From contig JAIBAY010000002.1 of the NCBI GenBank assembly GCA_019694975.1, forward strand, positions 695,252 to 759,251: 64,000 nt of DNA. The letters are read 5' to 3'. Each line of letters starts with the position of its first letter. Position 1 is the stretch's first letter. Below, one piece after another: positions 63,031-64,000 of this stretch. Source of the DNA: Chitinophagales bacterium. GTDB taxonomy: Bacteria; Bacteroidota; Bacteroidia; Chitinophagales; UBA10324. Below the pieces are notes generated by a model that was given only the letters and a program-made list of their open reading frames with translations, was not told the origin of the DNA and made no database searches. The translations under genes were made by a program, and so were the position numbers.

Positions 63031-64000
63031 GCTTCTGCTCTTCTTTTTCAACGTTTCGGCTTACACTGAGAATTATTCCTATTGCCAGGCTTGTAAACCA
63101 CAGTGAAGTTCCACCCATACTAACCATGGGAAGCGTAACACCCGTGGTAGGTAGCAGGTGCACCACCACTGCCATGTTGATCAATGCCTGCACCACCAGG
63201 CTGAAACTCAACCCTACTGCCAGGAATGCACCAAATGCACCCGGACTTTTAGTAAACAGTTTAATGCAACGCAGCAGGAAAAAAAGATACAACACAATCA
63301 AAACCAGTGCGCCGATGAACCCGTACTCTTCAATGATGATGGCAAAAATGAAATCAGAATATGGGGAAGGCAGGAAATTGCGTTGCATGCTGTTGCCCGG
63401 ACCAACGCCGAATAATCCACCGTTGGCAATGGCGATTTTTGATTGCTGTACCTGGTATGCTTCCTGTCCGTCGCCAAAGAAATCAGATAGCCGGCTCACC
63501 CACGTATCGACGCGTGCATGGAACGATGTATTCATGGCAATGATGATAATCAGCGAAAGCAATAAAATGCCGGCACCTCCCATGATGGCTATGTATTTCA
63601 TATTAATTCGACCGATAAACATCAACAGCAAACAGGTGGCGAACAGGATGGCTGCGGTAGAGAGATTGGAAGGTGCAATCAAGCCGCAAACAATCATCGG
63701 CGGAAGCATCACCGGCAAAAATCCCGATTTAAAATCTTTGATGTTACCCTGATTTTTTGCCAGCACTCTGGCGAGGTAAAGTATGAGTGCGAGTTTCGCC
63801 AGGTCGGAAGTCTGAAAGGAAACATTTACCACAGGAATAGTAAGCCATCGCCTCGCATCATTTATTTCAACGCCAAAGATCAATGTGAACGCAAGCAATG
63901 GGACAGAAACATACAGCAATAACTGCGCGATTCTGGAATAGTAAGTGTAGTTGATCTTATGCGCCAGGTACATCAGGAACAAACCAAACAAAATCATCAT
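63011..64000 (-). CDS. ftsW: FtsW/SEDS family cell division protein, 5' end cut off
   Basis: The visible 329 residues begin at the window edge (ATG-like MMILFGLF may be internal). They have about 8 TMs with the SEDS signature ARRWLTIPVVNVSFQTSDLAK and GPGNSMQRNFLPSPYSDFIFAIIIEEYGFIG. SEDS proteins are peptidoglycan glycosyltransferases; FtsW acts with a class B PBP at the septum. The first part of the gene lies outside. Position next to murG supports FtsW over RodA. Confidence 0.93.
   Translation of the reverse strand: MMILFGLFLMYLAHKINYTYYSRIAQLLLYVSVPLLAFTLIFGVEINDARRWLTIPVVNVSFQTSDLAKLALILYLARVLAKNQGNIKDFKSGFLPVMLPPMIVCGLIAPSNLSTAAILFATCLLLMFIGRINMKYIAIMGGAGILLLSLIIIIAMNTSFHARVDTWVSRLSDFFGDGQEAYQVQQSKIAIANGGLFGVGPGNSMQRNFLPSPYSDFIFAIIIEEYGFIGALVLIVLYLFFLLRCIKLFTKSPGAFGAFLAVGLSFSLVVQALINMAVVVHLLPTTGVTLPMVSMGGTSLWFTSLAIGIILSVSRNVEKEEQKHDEATT

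Noticed and set aside
63015-63752. 245-codon plus-strand ORF
   Set aside because: Antisense shadow of the ftsW end; no hydrophobic or domain pattern of its own.
1-64000. tRNA, rRNA, CRISPR, insertion sequence or prophage
   Set aside because: Reading the gaps on both strands showed no tRNA-like T-loop sequence, no spaced repeats and no transposase or integrase among the coding frames.

Overview
The window is a contiguous piece of a Bacteroidota chromosome, most like the Chitinophagales/Saprospiria side of the phylum. This is inferred from type IX secretion (T9SS) genes and cargo, a -7 promoter motif of the TAnnTTTG kind before several genes, weak Shine-Dalgarno sites with several apparent TTG or GTG starts, and protein families common in that phylum. 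I found no rRNA, tRNA, CRISPR array, insertion sequence or phage gene. Base composition looks even, so this reads as core chromosome with a few accessory genes.

Layout. 1-4 kb: a MoxR AAA+ ATPase (minus), a small membrane protein, a secreted HExxH zinc peptidase and a KirBac-type potassium channel. 4.1-7.1 kb: a large secreted nuclease/phosphatase-fold protein with Ig-like and dockerin-like parts. 7.2-11.6 kb: a two-gene NAD-linked formate dehydrogenase (minus). 11.8-14.9 kb: histidine phosphatase, Nudix CoA pyrophosphatase and tyrosyl-tRNA synthetase (minus). 15.2-22.8 kb: a PorV/PorQ-like outer-membrane protein joined to a giant C25 (PorU2-like) peptidase, then an OmpA-family protein. 23-29.3 kb: HscA-like Hsp70, LapA-domain protein, a GT4/5 glycosyltransferase with a GH57 glycosidase, and a membrane cytochrome c. 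29.4-33.4 kb: ABC-2 exporter pair, tandem universal stress protein, and a divergent nucleoside phosphorylase. 33.6-38.1 kb: serC - crp/fnr - serA - DUF1015 - a tiny HExxH protein. 38.2-43.3 kb: a membrane-anchored papain-like protease, a regulatory-domain secreted protein, a cystathionine synthase/lyase and a T9SS cargo protein. 43.3-49 kb: surface polysaccharide genes (GT4, flippase, chain-length protein, O-antigen ligase). 49-56.3 kb: SpoIIE phosphatase, a small winged-helix-like protein, GT2 plus alpha/beta hydrolase, an acyltransferase, an LTA-synthase-like protein and a DUF4231 (SLATT-like) protein. 56.5-64 kb: the division and cell-wall cluster ftsW-murG-murC-ftsQ-ftsA-ftsZ (minus), closed by a clear intrinsic terminator.

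How the genes work together. The strongest functional groups are the dcw cluster, the formate dehydrogenase operon, the PorV/PorU2 pair that fits T9SS attachment of surface proteins, the polysaccharide assembly genes, and the serine operon. The serine operon holds the first two enzymes of the phosphorylated pathway but no serB. It carries instead a Crp/Fnr regulator with an FNR-like cysteine set and a DUF1015 protein with a DGHHR motif. I regard that operon as the best candidate for undescribed biology here. Other points worth checking are a lysine in the FtsZ tubulin signature, the loss of the first histidine of the HIGH motif in TyrRS, a compact back-to-back promoter, a heptanucleotide repeat at a stop codon, and a decayed intergenic inverted repeat.
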